From Candidatus Fusicatenibacter intestinigallinarum (lineage in GTDB: Bacteria > Bacillota > Clostridia > Lachnospirales > Lachnospiraceae): a stretch of 42,984 nucleotides of DNA. Position 1 is the first letter of the stretch. Each line of letters opens with the position of its first letter. The stretch covers positions 1 to 42,984 of the forward strand of contig DWWU01000040.1 of NCBI GenBank assembly GCA_019119555.1, given 5' to 3'. The position numbers were made by a program, and so were the translations under genes. The notes below the pieces were generated by a model that saw only the letters and a list, made by a program, of their open reading frames with translations, searched no databases and was not told the DNA's origin. Shown one piece after another: positions 21,381-30,310 of the stretch.

Positions 21381-22292
21381 TCACTCTTCCAGCTTTTCCA
21401 GTTCTTTTTTCTCTTCTGCGGAAAGCTGATCTTCTGCTTTCTTTTCCTTTTTCCTGTCTTTTCCTTTTTCCTTTTTATGCTTTGGCCGGAATTTCAATTC
21501 GCTGACCGGATATTCACGGATCTCCTTTTCATCATCGACGTCCACCAGAACTTTGACCAGCTGACGAAGCACATTGACCGACGTCACCTCGCCCTTCAGA
21601 TTCTCCGGCGTCGTCACGGAATCTCCCACGCCCGGAAGCTTCCGGTTCAGATACTCATAGGTTTCCTGCTCATTTTTCAGACAGCACATGAGACGGCCGC
21701 ATACTCCTGAGATTTTCGTCGGATTCAGAGACAGATTCTGTTCTTTGGCCATTTTGATGGAAACCGGCGCAAACTCAGACAGATACGTGTGGCAGCACAG
21801 CGCCCGCCCGCAGATTCCCATTCCTCCGAGAATCTTTGTCTCATCCCTGACTCCGATCTGCCGCAGCTCAATTCTCGTCTTGAATACTGCAGCCAGATCC
21901 TTTACCAGCTCGCGGAAATCGATTCTCCCGTCTGCCGTGAAATAAAAAAGCACTTTGTTATTGTCGAAGGTGTACTCTGCGTCGATCAGCTTCATCTCCA
22001 GCTCATGCTCGCGGATCTTCTTCTGGCAGATCTCAAAGGCTTCCCTTTCCTTCCTGCGGTTGGATTCCTCTCTGGCGTCGTCTTTCGGCGTCGCCAGCCG
22101 GATCACTTCCTTCAGGGGCTGGATTACTTTCTCATCCTCCACTTCTTTCGGTCCGAGAACCACATGTCCGTATTCCACGCCTCTGGCTGTCTCTACAATC
22201 ACATGATCGCCCACACATATGTCAAAATTCTTCGGTGAAAAATAATATACTTTTCCCACATTGCGGAAACGCACTCCGATAATTTTTATCAT
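21381..22292 (-). CDS. ricT: PSP1-domain protein (YaaT/RicT family)
   Basis: A 303-residue protein. The PSP1 domain shows VRFRNVGKVYYF at the N-terminus, VIVETARGVEYG near residue 32, and the cysteine-rich block GICGRALCCHTYLSEF near 160 with VCGRLMCCLKNEQ near 200. These Cys ligate Fe-S clusters in the Ric complex of Bacillus subtilis (RicA/F/T), which acts in RNA processing and sporulation control. The C-terminus is a Lys/Glu-rich tail. It lies 2 bases after the holB stop, as in Bacillus. Confidence 0.9.
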   Translation of the reverse strand: MIKIIGVRFRNVGKVYYFSPKNFDICVGDHVIVETARGVEYGHVVLGPKEVEDEKVIQPLKEVIRLATPKDDAREESNRRKEREAFEICQKKIREHELEMKLIDAEYTFDNNKVLFYFTADGRIDFRELVKDLAAVFKTRIELRQIGVRDETKILGGMGICGRALCCHTYLSEFAPVSIKMAKEQNLSLNPTKISGVCGRLMCCLKNEQETYEYLNRKLPGVGDSVTTPENLKGEVTSVNVLRQLVKVLVDVDDEKEIREYPVSELKFRPKHKKEKGKDRKKEKKAEDQLSAEEKKELEKLEE

Positions 22293-22294
22293 TC

Positions 22295-23284
22295 TTAATT
22301 CTCCTTGATCGTGAGGAACAGAAGCTCCATCGTCAGCTCAAAATTAACATTAGCCCTCAGACGTACTCCCGCTGTCTGTATCGCATCAATAATACGCTCC
22401 AGACCCTCATATGAACTTTTCTGGGCCCGCTCACGAATCGCGTTGAGTTCCTGTTTGAACACCAGGGAATCGACTTCTCTCGTGGCCTTAAACAAAAGGA
22501 CATCGCGGAACCACATGGAAAAAATATCCAGATAATCCTGAATATTGTCTTTCTCAGCAGTCATCCCTTTGATCGCCTCAACCAGCTCGTAAAGCTGCAT
22601 ATTCTGCGCATACTTCACCAGTCTCAGCGCCTGTTCCATCACATCCCCGTACTCCTCCGAGGATGCGATTCTGATCGCCTTTCCGATATTTCCCTGTGCA
22701 AAAGATGCATCCACCTCCGCCTGATAATCCGGAATATGCATCCTCTCCATCAGATAACTTTTTACCAGGTTATCACTGACCGGTTTTAAATTTAAAATAA
22801 CACATCGGGAAGAAATCGTCGGAAGAAGAGAATCAGGATTGTCCGCAAGCAGAAGAATAATCGCGTAAACCGGAGGCTCCTCGATCGTTTTCAGCAGAGC
22901 GTTCTGCGCCTGCAGCGTCATCTTCTGTGCATCGTTGATGATATAGATCTTATAACGGCTCTCATAAGGGCGGATCGCAACATCGTCGATCAGCTGCTGT
23001 CTGATTTCCTCGATCCCGATGGAATTCGGTTTTTCGTGGGTAACGTTAATGATATCCGGGTGATTCTTACTGAGTGCTTTTTTGCAGGACGTACACTGCA
23101 TACATGGCTCGATTCCCTGTGTCTCGCACTGAAGCGTCATCGCAAACAAAGAAGCAAGCAGCTTCTTCCCGGAACCATGCTCCCCGCCGAAAATATAGGC
23201 GTGGGATACCTTGTTCATTTTTATTGCATTCTGAAGATGGGAGATAATATCCTCGTGACCTGCCACATCTTTAAATCCCTGCAT
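22295..23284 (-). CDS. holB: DNA polymerase III delta' subunit
   Basis: A 329-residue clamp-loader subunit. I start it at the ATG at 23284 (MQGFKDVAGHEDI), where AGGAGG is 8 bases upstream; ATG 23290 is too close to the site. It shows the P-loop GGEHGSGKKLL, a zinc-finger-like set of Cys (CETQG..PCMQCTSC), the ALLKTIEEPP sensor region and the SRC motif (ISSRCVIL) of clamp loaders. The C-terminal collar domain is present. Neighbours yaaT and the kinase gene match the replication-linked cluster near oriC in Bacillus, though yabA is missing. Confidence 0.9.
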   Translation of the reverse strand: MQGFKDVAGHEDIISHLQNAIKMNKVSHAYIFGGEHGSGKKLLASLFAMTLQCETQGIEPCMQCTSCKKALSKNHPDIINVTHEKPNSIGIEEIRQQLIDDVAIRPYESRYKIYIINDAQKMTLQAQNALLKTIEEPPVYAIILLLADNPDSLLPTISSRCVILNLKPVSDNLVKSYLMERMHIPDYQAEVDASFAQGNIGKAIRIASSEEYGDVMEQALRLVKYAQNMQLYELVEAIKGMTAEKDNIQDYLDIFSMWFRDVLLFKATREVDSLVFKQELNAIRERAQKSSYEGLERIIDAIQTAGVRLRANVNFELTMELLFLTIKEN

Positions 23285-23318
23285 ACTCATCACCTCCTGC
23301 CCGATGATATCCATTATA

Positions 23319-23915
23319 TCATAATTTTTTTACTTGTTCCACAAAATTCTGAATTTCGGAAATACACTCCTCAAGAGTTCCATTATTATAAAATCTTCTC
23401 CTGATTCCGGCTTTCTCAATCTTTTCTTCTGAAAAATCCTCGCAGTCTGCCAGAAAACGACGGCACATCTCCGCGTACTTCGGCTGTTCCTGTTTCCTCT
23501 CCCGCTTCAGCGCCCGCTCCAGGCGGATTCCGTCTTCCACCTCCACATACAGAGGACACATGTGCTCCTCCCCGTAATAGGCCTTCAGCTTTTCATAGGA
23601 TTCCAGCGTACCGATCCCAAGATAATCGTTTTTTTCCAATGAGATCTGTCCGTCGTCAGCAGTAAAATAATACCACGGACCGTGTACCGTCCGGTACATC
23701 CGTTCTTCGATAATCTTATGCTCCCTGCGCAGCTCCTCCAGCTTTGTTTCGTCGGTAAAAAAGTATGCGCTTCCGTCCTGCTCTCCCTTTCGGATCGGAC
23801 GCGTCGTATAAAGAATCAGCGGATGCAGCTCCAGCTCTTCCTGTCTCTCCAGATATTCGTAAATGTGATCCTTCCCGGATGCACTCTTTCCCATCAGATA
23901 AAATATTTTCCCCAT
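23319..23915 (-). CDS. Guanylate-kinase-like protein
   Basis: A 198-residue P-loop protein starting at ATG 23915 (MGKIFYLMGKSASGKDHIYE); the longer frame is antisense to nothing known and overlaps the response regulator. Walker A reads GKSASGKD, with Asp where Ser/Thr usually follows the Lys. YTTRPIRKGEQDG matches the GMP-binding TTRxxRxGE motif of guanylate kinases near residue 36. A lid-like Arg-rich stretch (RLERALKRERKQ) is near 135. It probably phosphorylates a nucleotide monophosphate; substrate and activity are uncertain. It takes the place tmk holds in Bacillus. It lies 25 bases after the response regulator stop. Confidence 0.75.
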   Translation of the reverse strand: MGKIFYLMGKSASGKDHIYEYLERQEELELHPLILYTTRPIRKGEQDGSAYFFTDETKLEELRREHKIIEERMYRTVHGPWYYFTADDGQISLEKNDYLGIGTLESYEKLKAYYGEEHMCPLYVEVEDGIRLERALKRERKQEQPKYAEMCRRFLADCEDFSEEKIEKAGIRRRFYNNGTLEECISEIQNFVEQVKKL

Positions 23916-23940
23916 CCTCTTATTACAGTCCTCATTTTTT

Positions 23941-24630
23941 TCAGGCCTTGAACCGGTATCCGACGCCCCAGATCGTCTCGATATACTGCGGCTTCGCCGT
24001 GTTGAACTCGATCTTTTCCCGGATCTTTTTAATATGCACGGTAACAGTTGCAATGTCTCCGATGGATTCCATATCCCAGATCTCCCGGAACAGTTCTTCT
24101 TTCGTAAACACATGGTTGGGGTTTTCCGCAAGGAACGTCAGCAGATCGAACTCTTTCGTCGTAAACTGCTTCTCCTCTCCGTTCACCCAGACTCTGCGGG
24201 CCGTCTTGTCAATTTTGATTCCGCGGATTTCAATGACATCGTTTGTCTTCTGGCCGCTGCCGATCAGCCGGTCGTACCGGGCCAGATGTGCCTTTACCCT
24301 CGCCACCATCTCGCTGGGAGAAAACGGCTTGGTAATATAATCGTCGGCTCCAAGTCCGAGCCCGCGGATTTTGTCGATATCATCCTTCTTTGCCGACACC
24401 ATGATGATCGGCATATTCTTCTTTTCCCTTACCTGACGGCAGATTTCAAATCCGTCCACCTCCGGCAGCATCAGATCCAGAATCAGCAGATCGTAGTCTT
24501 CGTTGAGCGCCTTGTCCAGTCCTGTATCTCCACGATTCTCAATTTCCACCTCAAATCCGGAAAGCTCCAGGTAATCTTTTTCCAGATCCGCAATGGCCTC
24601 TTCATCTTCAACGATCAGTATTTTGCTCAT
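23941..24630 (-). CDS. OmpR/PhoB-family response regulator
   Basis: A 229-residue DNA-binding regulator. AGGAGG lies 9 bases before the ATG at 24630. The receiver domain begins MSKILIVEDEEAI, with the phosphorylated Asp in LLILDLMLP near residue 52 and the conserved Lys in DYITKPFSP. The C-terminal winged helix includes FTTKEFDLLTFLAEN and TVTVHIKKIREKI, ending YIETIWGVGYRF. It overlaps the histidine kinase gene by 23 bases, a normal coupled pair. Targets are unknown. Confidence 0.95.
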   Translation of the reverse strand: MSKILIVEDEEAIADLEKDYLELSGFEVEIENRGDTGLDKALNEDYDLLILDLMLPEVDGFEICRQVREKKNMPIIMVSAKKDDIDKIRGLGLGADDYITKPFSPSEMVARVKAHLARYDRLIGSGQKTNDVIEIRGIKIDKTARRVWVNGEEKQFTTKEFDLLTFLAENPNHVFTKEELFREIWDMESIGDIATVTVHIKKIREKIEFNTAKPQYIETIWGVGYRFKA

Positions 24631-26140
24631 TAATCGGTACCTCCTGATATTTTCTAAGTACAAAGTACATGGTTGTTCCCACGCCTTCCTTGCTGGTTGC
24701 CCACACCTTTCCTCCGTGATCTTCCAGAATCTTCTTTACAATGGAAAGGCCGATTCCGCTTCCCCCTCTGGTGGAATTCCGGGAAGCGTCCGTGCGGTAG
24801 AAACGGTCAAAAATCTTTACCAGATCTTTGTTGGCAATTCCCTTGCCGTTATCCTCAATCTCCACCTGAACAAAATCTCCCACGTCCCTCAGACGGATGT
24901 TGATGACCTTGTGTGGTTTGTCCATATATTTGATGGAATTGCTGACAATATTGTTGATGACCCTCTTCAGCTGCTCGGCATCCGCGATCACCACCGGATC
25001 ATCCTGAAGATAATTAAAATAGGTCAGATCCACTCCCTGCGCTTCCAGATCAAGACTCAGTTCCTCCACGCAGTCCTCAAAATAGTCCGCAATGGGAATC
25101 TTCGCAAAAGTATACGGGATCCTGTTGGTATCGATCTTGGAATAGAAAGTCAGTTCGTTGATCAGACGATCCATCTCATTTGCCTTGTTATAAATCGTCC
25201 GGATGTATTTGTCCATCTTCTCAGGCGTATTGGCAACGCCGTCCATAATTCCCTCCACATACCCTTTGACTGCGGTGATCGGGGTTTTCAGGTCATGGGA
25301 GATATTGCTGATCAGCTCCTTGTTCTCCTTGTCGAACTCAACTTTTTCCTCCGCGTTTTCTTTCAGACGGATGCGCATCTCGTCAAAGTCCTCGCACAGA
25401 TCGTTGATCTCCTTGACGCTGCTTCCTTCCACCGTAAAATCCAGATTTCCTTCTTTGATATTCTGGGTCGCCTTTTTCAGCTGTTCCAGCGGAGAAACCA
25501 CTCCCCGGTAGAGCCAGAAGCTGAGTGCAAAACTGGTGAACACAAGAATCAGAATGATGGCCAGAAGCATTTCCTGCCACATGATCCTCATCTGAGGAAA
25601 AATCTGATCTGTCCGCGTTACAATAAATATACTCCCGTCGCTTCCGTCTGAGAACGTAAAATCCACCTGCTTGACCATCTCCTGCTCGTCGCTGTGGAAA
25701 TAAATACCGCTCTCCGTCTCAGCGTCGGAATCCACGTAATCCGGCAGCGTATCCAGCAGTTCCTCATCCTTTACGGAATCAGAACCGTTAAAAAAGATCC
25801 TGTCGTCTTTTCTCACCGCAAGAAAAGACGAATCTTTCACAAGCTTCGCGTTCAGATTGGAAAGATACTCCGTGTTTTCCAGGTCCGCCGAGCCGTTCTG
25901 CGCTTTCAGATACAGCTCTTTATATTCTCTGGATGTCAGGGCATCCAGCATCAATGTGTTATTGGAAAGCATTTCATATGTGGGGTTTTCAATTCCGTAC
26001 TGTTCGCCGATTGCTCTGACTTTGTACTGAGAAAAGAGATAAAACGTGACGCCGCAGAGGATAATCGGCACAAAAATTGTAACGAAGAAGGAAATAATCA
26101 CCCTTGTTCTCAATTTCATTGTTCTGTTATGTCGATTCAT
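24608..26140 (-). CDS. Sensor histidine kinase
   Basis: A 510-residue membrane kinase. Two membrane helices (about 13-35 and 182-205) bracket an extracytoplasmic sensor domain of about 145 residues, rich in Asp and Ser. A HAMP linker follows, then the H box ISHDLKTPITAVKGYVEGI (His near 288), the N box NNIVSNSIKYM, G1 DNGKGI and G2 GGSGIGLSIVKKI. It phosphorylates the response regulator encoded just downstream. An extended -10 promoter is at 26256-26264. The signal is unknown. Confidence 0.95.
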   Translation of the reverse strand: MNRHNRTMKLRTRVIISFFVTIFVPIILCGVTFYLFSQYKVRAIGEQYGIENPTYEMLSNNTLMLDALTSREYKELYLKAQNGSADLENTEYLSNLNAKLVKDSSFLAVRKDDRIFFNGSDSVKDEELLDTLPDYVDSDAETESGIYFHSDEQEMVKQVDFTFSDGSDGSIFIVTRTDQIFPQMRIMWQEMLLAIILILVFTSFALSFWLYRGVVSPLEQLKKATQNIKEGNLDFTVEGSSVKEINDLCEDFDEMRIRLKENAEEKVEFDKENKELISNISHDLKTPITAVKGYVEGIMDGVANTPEKMDKYIRTIYNKANEMDRLINELTFYSKIDTNRIPYTFAKIPIADYFEDCVEELSLDLEAQGVDLTYFNYLQDDPVVIADAEQLKRVINNIVSNSIKYMDKPHKVINIRLRDVGDFVQVEIEDNGKGIANKDLVKIFDRFYRTDASRNSTRGGSGIGLSIVKKILEDHGGKVWATSKEGVGTTMYFVLRKYQEVPINEQNTDR

Positions 26141-26180
26141 ACTGTTTTCCGTCCTGCCTTCCTCTGACTTATAAAAGGCA

Positions 26181-26208
26181 GTAACAGTTCAGTCAGATGA
26201 ACTGTTAC
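26181..26208. repeat. Dispersed palindrome copy in the kinase leader
   Basis: GTAACAGTTCA (26181-26191) and TGAACTGTTAC (26198-26208) are exact inverted 11-mers. It lies 41 bases upstream of the histidine kinase start, in its 5' untranslated region. Confidence 0.85.
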
Positions 26209-26255
26209 AAAAAGTAACTGCAAAAACTGTAAATGCCTTAATGCCTTTTATTCTA

Positions 26256-26264
26256 ATTATAGCA
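26256..26264 (-). promoter_or_regulatory. Extended -10 promoter of the two-component genes
   Basis: Minus strand TGCTATAAT (TG-n-TATAAT) about 115 bases before the kinase start. The -35 is not recognisable. It would drive the kinase, regulator and perhaps the downstream kinase-like, holB and yaaT genes. Confidence 0.45.
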
Positions 26265-26326
26265 TACACGTTTCTTTTTTTCCCGTTAAGTTACCGGTAT
26301 ATTTATAAATTTTCTATAAAAGGAAA

Positions 26327-26395
26327 CAAAAAACAGCCGGGGGAGAGCGCTGCGGATGCGTCCCTGACACATCCACAGCCTTTTCCTCAGCTGTT
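26327..26395 (-). terminator. Terminator of the GH43/sugar importer operon
   Basis: A two-tier structure: inner stem GCTGTGGATGTGT against ACGCATCCGCAGC (two G-T pairs), outer stem ACAGCTGAGG against CCCCGGCTGT, then TTTTTTG on the minus strand. It starts 5 bases past the GH43 stop. Confidence 0.7.
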
Positions 26396-26399
26396 CCAT

Positions 26400-28226
26400 T
26401 TATTTTCTGATCTGAACCTGCATCGAAACCTCCCGAACTTCCGGTCTGAGATCTCTTTGTTCCTCCATGTCAAACACCGGAGCGCCGTCGATTCCGAAGT
26501 GTACCCTGTGAATTCCCGAGCATCGAAGATGTCCGTCGATGGAGGTTTCCCCATGATATGCCACCATCAGGTTTCCCTCCGGATCGGTAAAGAACGAATT
26601 GTGTCCCGGTCCGTATACTCCCTTCACGGAATAATGCGAGAGGACAGGAGTCTTCGTCTTTCTCCAGGACTCCGGACGCAAAAGATCCGCGCCGGAATCC
26701 GCCTCCAGGATACCGACCGTGTACGTGTAGCCGTTGGCCGCTCCTCCGGAGTACGCGAGATATACCGTATCGTCTGCCGTGAACGTGTAGGGTCCTTCGT
26801 TGTTGATCGTACCCTCCAGATTCTCCCATCCGTAAAGAGGTCTGGACAGCAGCACCGGATCACTCTTTAACCTCCACGGAGTGTTCTCGTCAACCTCCGC
26901 GAGATACAGCATGGAACCTGTATCCGACGCTTTGCCGATGTTTTCCCGGTAAGACCAGATCATGTAGGAGCGCTCCCGGTCCTTCAGGTACGTCATATCG
27001 AGCGTGATGCCTTTGTCGGCAAGCCATGAGCCATCCTTTTTCTGTATCCGAAGCGGCTCTTCCCAGTCCTCCGCCTTCAGAGGATCACCGTCCCGCTTCA
27101 ATCTCATCAGATGACTCTGCGGTCCCCACACTTCTCCTCCGACCGCGAACAGGATATAGAGTCTTCCGCCGATGAGATGAAATTCCGGCGCCCAGAACGT
27201 CTGCACAAATCCTTTTTCCCGGTTAAAATCCAGAATCAGATGCTGCCGGCAGTTTTCCCGGAAGAGCTGCTCCGGCTCCTGTGCCCTGCGCACATAAATT
27301 CCCACATCTTCCGTATTGTCATTCGTCGAGATAAAGTAATAGCTTCCCTTCCACGGAAAAATCACAGGATCGGCATAGCCCTTCGCAAGCGGAAACGGAT
27401 ACCGTCTTTCCACCACCGTTCCACGCACGGTGTGCGGGCCGGGTGTCGAAAGCTTCGCTTCCTCCAACTCCCAGCAAACCTTTTTTCTCACTGCGGATCC
27501 GTCAGAATAAAAGGCTACCGCGTCGATTCCCTGCAGTTCCTCCAAAGAGGATACCGTGATCCTTTGCGGAACCTGCACGCCGACATTCTCACATCTTTTC
27601 CATTTCCGAATGGCGCGGCTTCCCGTCAGCCAATCCGTTTCCACCGCATTGCCGCACTCGGCAGCTTCTATCCCGTAATACGTTCTCCCACTGTCCGTCA
27701 GCGGCTCCGGGCAGCAGCTTTGTCCCTCAATGTTCCGCTCCAGATCTTCCGTCCATGCGCCGCGGGAGACTCCCTCCGCGGTCTTCCACATCAGACGGTA
27801 TCTGTTCGTCTCTTCTTCATACCGGCAGGCGACCTCTTCCACCATCTCCGCCGGAGACAGTGACAGCATCTCTTTTTCTTCAAAATGGATAAAATCCCGC
27901 GTGGTCCAGAACAGCACCCTGCCTCTGCTCGCCTCATCCGCTTCCCCATGCTCTTTCGTCCGCACAGCCAGAATTCCGAAGCCTCCGCCCTTCATCGGAA
28001 AGAGAAAAGGATGCTTCAGACTCTTCGTCTGTATTGTATTGTCCGCTCCGATCTCTCCCTTTGCGAAAAGCATCCCGTAATTATCGTTCATCGGGTAAAA
28101 GGATTTTCCGTCCCGGCTCCATGCAAAATGAATGCTGTATGCGAGTCCGTCCGGATAACAACCCTCCTGCGGATGTCTTGTGTAAACGAGTATCTCTGTT
28201 TTTTCTTTTCTGTAAATACCTTCCAT
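26400..28226 (-). CDS. Glycoside hydrolase family 43 protein with inserted Ig-like segment
   Basis: A 608-residue enzyme without signal peptide, so intracellular. The N-terminal 190 residues look like an incomplete beta-propeller (repeated SRDGKSF, TRDFIHF sugar-binding-like turns). An Ig-like segment (about 218-275, with FYSDGSAVRKKVCW and GTVVERRYPFPLA) follows. The GH43 propeller is at the C-terminus: likely catalytic base Asp in GYADPVIF (near 286), second Asp in LDMTYLKD (near 410) and acid Glu in NNEGPY (near 478). The family cleaves arabinose- or xylose-containing glycans. It is last in the importer operon (24 bases after the permease) and probably splits the imported oligosaccharides. 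Confidence 0.85.
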   Translation of the reverse strand: MEGIYRKEKTEILVYTRHPQEGCYPDGLAYSIHFAWSRDGKSFYPMNDNYGMLFAKGEIGADNTIQTKSLKHPFLFPMKGGGFGILAVRTKEHGEADEASRGRVLFWTTRDFIHFEEKEMLSLSPAEMVEEVACRYEEETNRYRLMWKTAEGVSRGAWTEDLERNIEGQSCCPEPLTDSGRTYYGIEAAECGNAVETDWLTGSRAIRKWKRCENVGVQVPQRITVSSLEELQGIDAVAFYSDGSAVRKKVCWELEEAKLSTPGPHTVRGTVVERRYPFPLAKGYADPVIFPWKGSYYFISTNDNTEDVGIYVRRAQEPEQLFRENCRQHLILDFNREKGFVQTFWAPEFHLIGGRLYILFAVGGEVWGPQSHLMRLKRDGDPLKAEDWEEPLRIQKKDGSWLADKGITLDMTYLKDRERSYMIWSYRENIGKASDTGSMLYLAEVDENTPWRLKSDPVLLSRPLYGWENLEGTINNEGPYTFTADDTVYLAYSGGAANGYTYTVGILEADSGADLLRPESWRKTKTPVLSHYSVKGVYGPGHNSFFTDPEGNLMVAYHGETSIDGHLRCSGIHRVHFGIDGAPVFDMEEQRDLRPEVREVSMQVQIRK

Positions 28227-28250
28227 GTTCTCTCAATCCTCCTTTTTCCG

Positions 28251-29150
28251 TTATCCCTTCACAGCTCCTATCATGACGCCTTTTTCAAAGTATTTCTGTA
28301 TAAACGGGTAAATACATAATACCGGCAGCGTTGAAACAATGATCACTCCGAACTTGATCTGATCCGCGTACTGCTGCGCGTACCCGGATGCGCCCCCTCC
28401 GGTCACTCCCGCCATCGCCTGATTAGAGAGAAGAATATTTCTCAGAATAATCTGCAGCGGCTGATAACTGTCCGTATTGATATACAAAAGCGGATTGAAA
28501 AAGTCGTTCCAGTGTCCCACCAGATAATACAGGGTGATGACGGCGATAACCGCCTTTGACAGCGGAATGACAATCGAGCGAAAATACCGGAAGTGAGAAC
28601 ATCCGTCCAGACAGGCCGCCTCATACAGTTCATCCGGAATGGAGTTTTCAAAAAAGGTTCTCGTAATGATCAGATTGTAAACATTGACCGCTCCCATAAG
28701 AATTAAAATCCACGGAGTGTCCAGCAAATGCAAATCCTTTACCAGCATATAAGTCGGAATCATTCCCCCGCTGAAATACATGGTAAATACAAACAGAAAC
28801 ATGACCGGCTTTCTGAGCCGGAACTGTTTTCTGGAAAGTACATACGCGGCCGGAAGCGTTACCGCGAGATTCAGAGCCGTTCCGGCAGCAGTGTAAAGAA
28901 TTGTATTTTTGTAACCGTTCCAGATCTGTTCATTTTCAAAAATCTGCTGATAGCCATAAAAACTGATCCCTTTCGGAAGAAACAGAACCTGTCCCTGATT
29001 CACCAGCGTGGAATCACTGAATGAGGCAATGATGATAAAATACAAAGGATACGCGACTATAAGAAAAGCCGCTGCCGAAAGAAACGCTACCAGGAAATAA
29101 TAAATTCTGTCAGCAGGATCTGCTTTTTTTCTATGTATTTTTCTATTCAC
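28251..29150 (-). CDS. Sugar ABC transporter permease (YtcP/LplC-type)
   Basis: A 299-residue membrane protein with six helices. I start it at GTG 29150, which has GGAG 6 bases upstream, and not at the TTG 29186, which has none. The EAA-loop motif ELYEAACLDGCSHFRYFRSI lies in the second half (near residue 185), where it contacts the ATPase. The C-terminus IQKYFEKGVMIGAVKG is typical of YtcP-like permeases. The partner permease lies just upstream, and no ATPase gene is in the operon, so a shared MsmX-type ATPase elsewhere is expected. The stretch 29166-29184 forms a GTCCGA/TCGGAC hairpin. Confidence 0.9.
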   Translation of the reverse strand: MNRKIHRKKADPADRIYYFLVAFLSAAAFLIVAYPLYFIIIASFSDSTLVNQGQVLFLPKGISFYGYQQIFENEQIWNGYKNTILYTAAGTALNLAVTLPAAYVLSRKQFRLRKPVMFLFVFTMYFSGGMIPTYMLVKDLHLLDTPWILILMGAVNVYNLIITRTFFENSIPDELYEAACLDGCSHFRYFRSIVIPLSKAVIAVITLYYLVGHWNDFFNPLLYINTDSYQPLQIILRNILLSNQAMAGVTGGGASGYAQQYADQIKFGVIIVSTLPVLCIYPFIQKYFEKGVMIGAVKG

Positions 29151-29241
29151 GAGAAGCTCCTCTCTGTCCGATTCGAAGTCGGACAATTTTCTGATTCTGA
29201 CATTTCTTCATTGTCCAGAAGCTTTTCTGAGACAGCATGTT

Positions 29242-30177
29242 TTACATCAGGCTGATCTGTGACGTCTTTTTTGCTGTCAGATTGGCAGCCATGAGAAATA
29301 CAAAATTAATCAGCGTATTGAAAAGTCCCACCGCAGAACCGAAGCTGAACTGGCTTGATTTTACTCCCACATTGAACACGTAAGTGGAAATTACCTCCGA
29401 CACGGATTTGTTCAGCGAATTCTGCATCAGGAACGTCTTTTCGAATCCCACGCTCAGAATTCCTCCCATATTCATAATCAGCAGGATAATAATGGTCGAT
29501 TTTAAGGCCGGAAGTTCAATATGCCACACCTGATGCCAACGGTTTGCCCCGTCTACCTTTGCCGCGTCATATAGCTGACCGTCTACCGAGGACAGCGCCG
29601 CAATAAAAATAATGCTGTTCCACCCTGCCATCTGCCAGATCCCGGACAGTACATAGACCGGAACGAACGCCGACGGTGTTCCCAGAAAATTGACGCTTTC
29701 CGAAAACAGCCCCGTTGCCTTCAGGATATGATCCAGCAAACCTGTGCTCGGAGAAAGCAGAATCTGCAGCATGGCGACCAGAACGACGGTGGAAATAAAA
29801 TACGGAAGATATACCGTTGTCTGCACGGTCTTTTTCCACCGCTGATTTTTCAGCGAATGGATCACAAGCGCGAGTATGATCGGTATCGGGAATCCACAGA
29901 TCAATGAAAAAAACGCGATCGTAAAAGTATTTCTCACCGTCGGCCAAAACATGGGGCTGGAAAAATACTGCTCAAAATATTTCATTCCGGCCCATGCGCC
30001 TCCGGTCAGTCCCTTGCTGAAGTCGTAATCCCGGAACGCCAATTGAAGGCCATACATCGGGCCGTAGCAGAAAACAGCCACATAGACAACCGCCGGAAGC
30101 AGCATAAGCCATAATTGCCAGTTTCTTTTGAAATCAAACCATTTTACAGGCCGATTCTTTGACTTCCTGTGATTCAT
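29242..30177 (-). CDS. Sugar ABC transporter permease (LplB-type)
   Basis: A 311-residue protein with six membrane helices. It has an N-terminal basic stretch, the FCYGPMYGLQLAFRDYDF segment common to LplB proteins, and the EAA loop QLYDAAKVDGANRWHQVW near residue 200. It forms a heterodimeric channel with the permease downstream. AAGGAG precedes the ATG, though spacing is slightly long. The upstream junction with the binding-protein gene carries a small hairpin (30257-30274). Confidence 0.9.
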   Translation of the reverse strand: MNHRKSKNRPVKWFDFKRNWQLWLMLLPAVVYVAVFCYGPMYGLQLAFRDYDFSKGLTGGAWAGMKYFEQYFSSPMFWPTVRNTFTIAFFSLICGFPIPIILALVIHSLKNQRWKKTVQTTVYLPYFISTVVLVAMLQILLSPSTGLLDHILKATGLFSESVNFLGTPSAFVPVYVLSGIWQMAGWNSIIFIAALSSVDGQLYDAAKVDGANRWHQVWHIELPALKSTIIILLIMNMGGILSVGFEKTFLMQNSLNKSVSEVISTYVFNVGVKSSQFSFGSAVGLFNTLINFVFLMAANLTAKKTSQISLM

Positions 30178-30256
30178 TCAGAACCCTGCTCCTTTCTTCT
30201 TACCGCTGTTTTTCCGATCAGATCCCGGGGTTCTGCCGCCGGAAAGGTCTGCCAGA

Positions 30257-30274
30257 GGGAGACTGACGTCTCCC
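30257..30274 (-). other. Intercistronic hairpin between binding-protein and permease genes
   Basis: GGGAGAC/GTCTCCC, a 7-bp stem with a TGAC loop, no T run. It is a typical place for an mRNA-stabilising stem that keeps the binding protein more abundant than the permeases. The second importer has a similar stem at 40850-40882. Confidence 0.55.
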
Positions 30275-30310
30275 GTCTGACAGGGCCATTCATCTGATCC
30301 TTCCAAGCGT

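Noticed and set aside
19359-21710. Long plus-strand open frame (783 codons) opposite rsmI, the tRNA methyltransferase and yaaT genes
   Set aside because: It is antisense to well-recognised enzymes with good starts and motifs, has no ribosome binding site and no protein-like pattern. It arises from the codon bias of the opposite strand.
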